Assembly: GCA_000827205.1 (NCBI GenBank)
Contig: KN832567.1
Coordinates: 729,043-762,164, forward strand
DNA from: Plicaturopsis crispa FD-325 SS-3
Lineage: Eukaryota > Basidiomycota > Agaricomycetes > Amylocorticiales > Amylocorticiaceae
DNA length: 33,122 bases
Reading direction: 5' to 3'
Shown here: in pieces, positions 31,635-33,122 of the stretch
Layout of the letters: every line of letters starts with the position of its first letter
Position numbering within the stretch: position 1 is the stretch's first letter
Notes under the pieces: model-generated
The model's input: the letters and a program-made list of their open reading frames with translations, nothing else
Told to the model about the DNA's origin: nothing
Database searches by the model: none
Position numbers and translations under genes: made by a program

Positions 31635-33122
31635 GCGCTCTTCCTTCTTATGTCGGCGTCGGGGCAACGACGGGCGAGGGGGGACGGGAGAGGTATTTGG
31701 GGCGGCGCGCGACCGCAATGCATAACATGAAGCCCCGCACGCTTGGACCAACGTTCTTCAGAGGTGGAAGTTCGATTGGGAGCTGATGCGGTTCCGCTGC
31801 CCCGTGCCTTTTTTGTCCCCTTGGTGCTCGTCGTTGACGCTAATGTATATGCTATGTATGCTATGCACAAAAAATACATATGCTTCACGCGCTCTTTGGA
31901 ATTACCGCAAGTACATACTGCGATTCTCAGTATGTTTCTTATGTCGTCTTCAGACGGCTATTCCAAAGAAACAGGTACCACTCCGGAACAGCATGGCTCG
32001 GCTTTCAGTGCGCTCCAAAGTTGAAGCCCAAGGATTGGATTTATCCGACTCACACATCTGCGTCGCAACGTGGTCGCGTCTGCGCTCGGCTGTCACCAAG
32101 CCGCCACTATCGAGGGGGGGGGGACAAAACCGAGCACATGCAACATCCGAGGCCGCTGCCCCTGCAAACAACCTGCAAATGCCGACTTACGACGCAGCTG
32201 GTCAGCCTGTGAGTGGTTATAAAGATAGATTTATAAGTGCCCGTTTATAAGTGCCCGTGAGCAATAGATCCGACAGCCATGGCGATGGATCCCAAACGCC
32301 CGGGCCGTCGTCTGGTCGTCCTGACTCGTTGGCGTTCAGCGACACTATTGGCCGAAATTCCTGGCGAATGAGAATAGCAGCGCGTGCAACGCAGGGTCCG
32401 GGATCGTAATTCCCGTCCTCCTGCTGACGGCGGCGCAGTTACACGCACATTGGGCCTGCCAGTGCGCGTATGTGATGGGAGGCGGCAAAAAACGCGGGCT
32501 GTTATCAGGCATCCGTAGAGGGCAGTTTCACAGCAGAGTCCGGTGCTATGCAGGTAGCGCCACCGGTAGAAATGAAACTAGTTTCAATCCGTTAGACGAG
32601 GATGGACGGCGGCAAAGGACTCGGACGCAACCAAGGGGCCACCCGGAAGAAAATGGCAGACATCGTCTACATATCGGCAAGGGAGGGACCCCGCCACCTT
32701 GTGCTTCCCTTCTGGCTGAAAGCGGACGCAAATCGTGCATTGGATCTGAGCAATGCCCACGTCCCGCGTTCGTCAAGTACAGTGCAGGCTCAACACTTAG
32801 GCCTTAGGCTGCATGCAGGCCTCTGTCAGTGTGATGCAAGACCCTGAGCTGCGTAACGGGACTGTAGAATTGACTCAGAAAAGTGGAGCAACGATGTTTA
32901 TTCAATCTATTGTTGTACAGAAAGGAGTGGAGGAACCGAGCAGCTTTCGAGCCTGCCCGTAGAGCGATGCGATACGCTGGCATATAGGCGTGTGTAGGGC
33001 ATGTATGCACATCGAGTGCTACCACTTGAAGTGGTGCTGTGACGTTCGCCGAGCCGTAGCGCGCGCCGTTTGTGTCGTTGGCCCGTCCGTGGGCTTCCCA
33101 TCGCAGCGTCGATTGCCTGGAC
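31635..33122. other. Right-hand tail with no supported gene
   Basis: After the RPL10a stop I see no recognisable coding sequence on either strand. A minus-strand frame open to the window edge (33120 to about 32804) could be the last exon of a gene lying outside, but no domain supports it. Small repeats and a seven-G run (about 32115) occur. Confidence 0.45.
32230..32257 (+). repeat. 14-bp tandem duplication
   Basis: TTTATAAGTGCCCG occurs twice head to tail without mismatch in the non-coding tail. Confidence 0.8.

Noticed and set aside
32804-33120. Minus-strand frame open to the window edge
   Set aside because: No domain, signal or splice evidence supports it; it could be a terminal exon of a gene outside, but this cannot be shown from here.

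Overview
The window looks like nuclear DNA of a filamentous basidiomycete, most likely an Agaricomycete. The genes carry many short GT-AG introns (about 50-65 bp), signal-bearing small secreted proteins are present, and the conserved genes (ferric reductase, SPF1, RPL10a, Rpp30, an FHA-RING ligase) read as fungal. Gene models were assembled by eye from splice signals and reading phase. Every model called intact closes in frame, and several reach the usual length of their family.

Layout from left to right: the 3' part of a ferric reductase gene (1-3665, +); a decayed HNH-nuclease-family gene (about 4287-5982, +); a Dma/CHFR-type FHA-RING ubiquitin ligase (8089-6403, -) with a tentative small divergent gene beside it (8187-8510, +); the RNase P/MRP subunit Rpp30/Rpp1 (10573-9244, -); a gene-poor 2.3 kb stretch with two small palindromic repeats; two paralogous small secreted 8-cysteine proteins (12859-13630 and 15116-15928, +); the P5A-ATPase SPF1 (16388-21044, +, 19 exons); an accessory island (21283-28116); an F-box protein (28632-30293, +); ribosomal protein uL1/L10a (30700-31634, +); and a 1.5 kb tail with no gene I can support.

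The accessory island is the most unusual part. It holds three more members of the HNH family (a C-terminal scrap, a broken copy and an intact 409-residue copy, all on the minus strand). They are interleaved with two members of a small kinase-like family (one truncated, one intact at 305 residues, both on the plus strand). A 980 bp element with 229 bp near-perfect terminal inverted repeats lies 144 bp upstream of the intact HNH-family gene. The intact HNH copy has lost both histidines of the HNH motif, while the broken copies keep them. At one junction a truncated HNH copy and a truncated kinase copy abut head to head, which suggests an ancestral divergent HNH/kinase pair.

The housekeeping genes act in separate processes: iron uptake, mitotic ubiquitin signalling, tRNA/rRNA processing, ER membrane protein quality control and translation. 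There is no sign of a metabolic cluster. The two secreted-protein paralogs share a core promoter block and spacing, and so are probably regulated alike.
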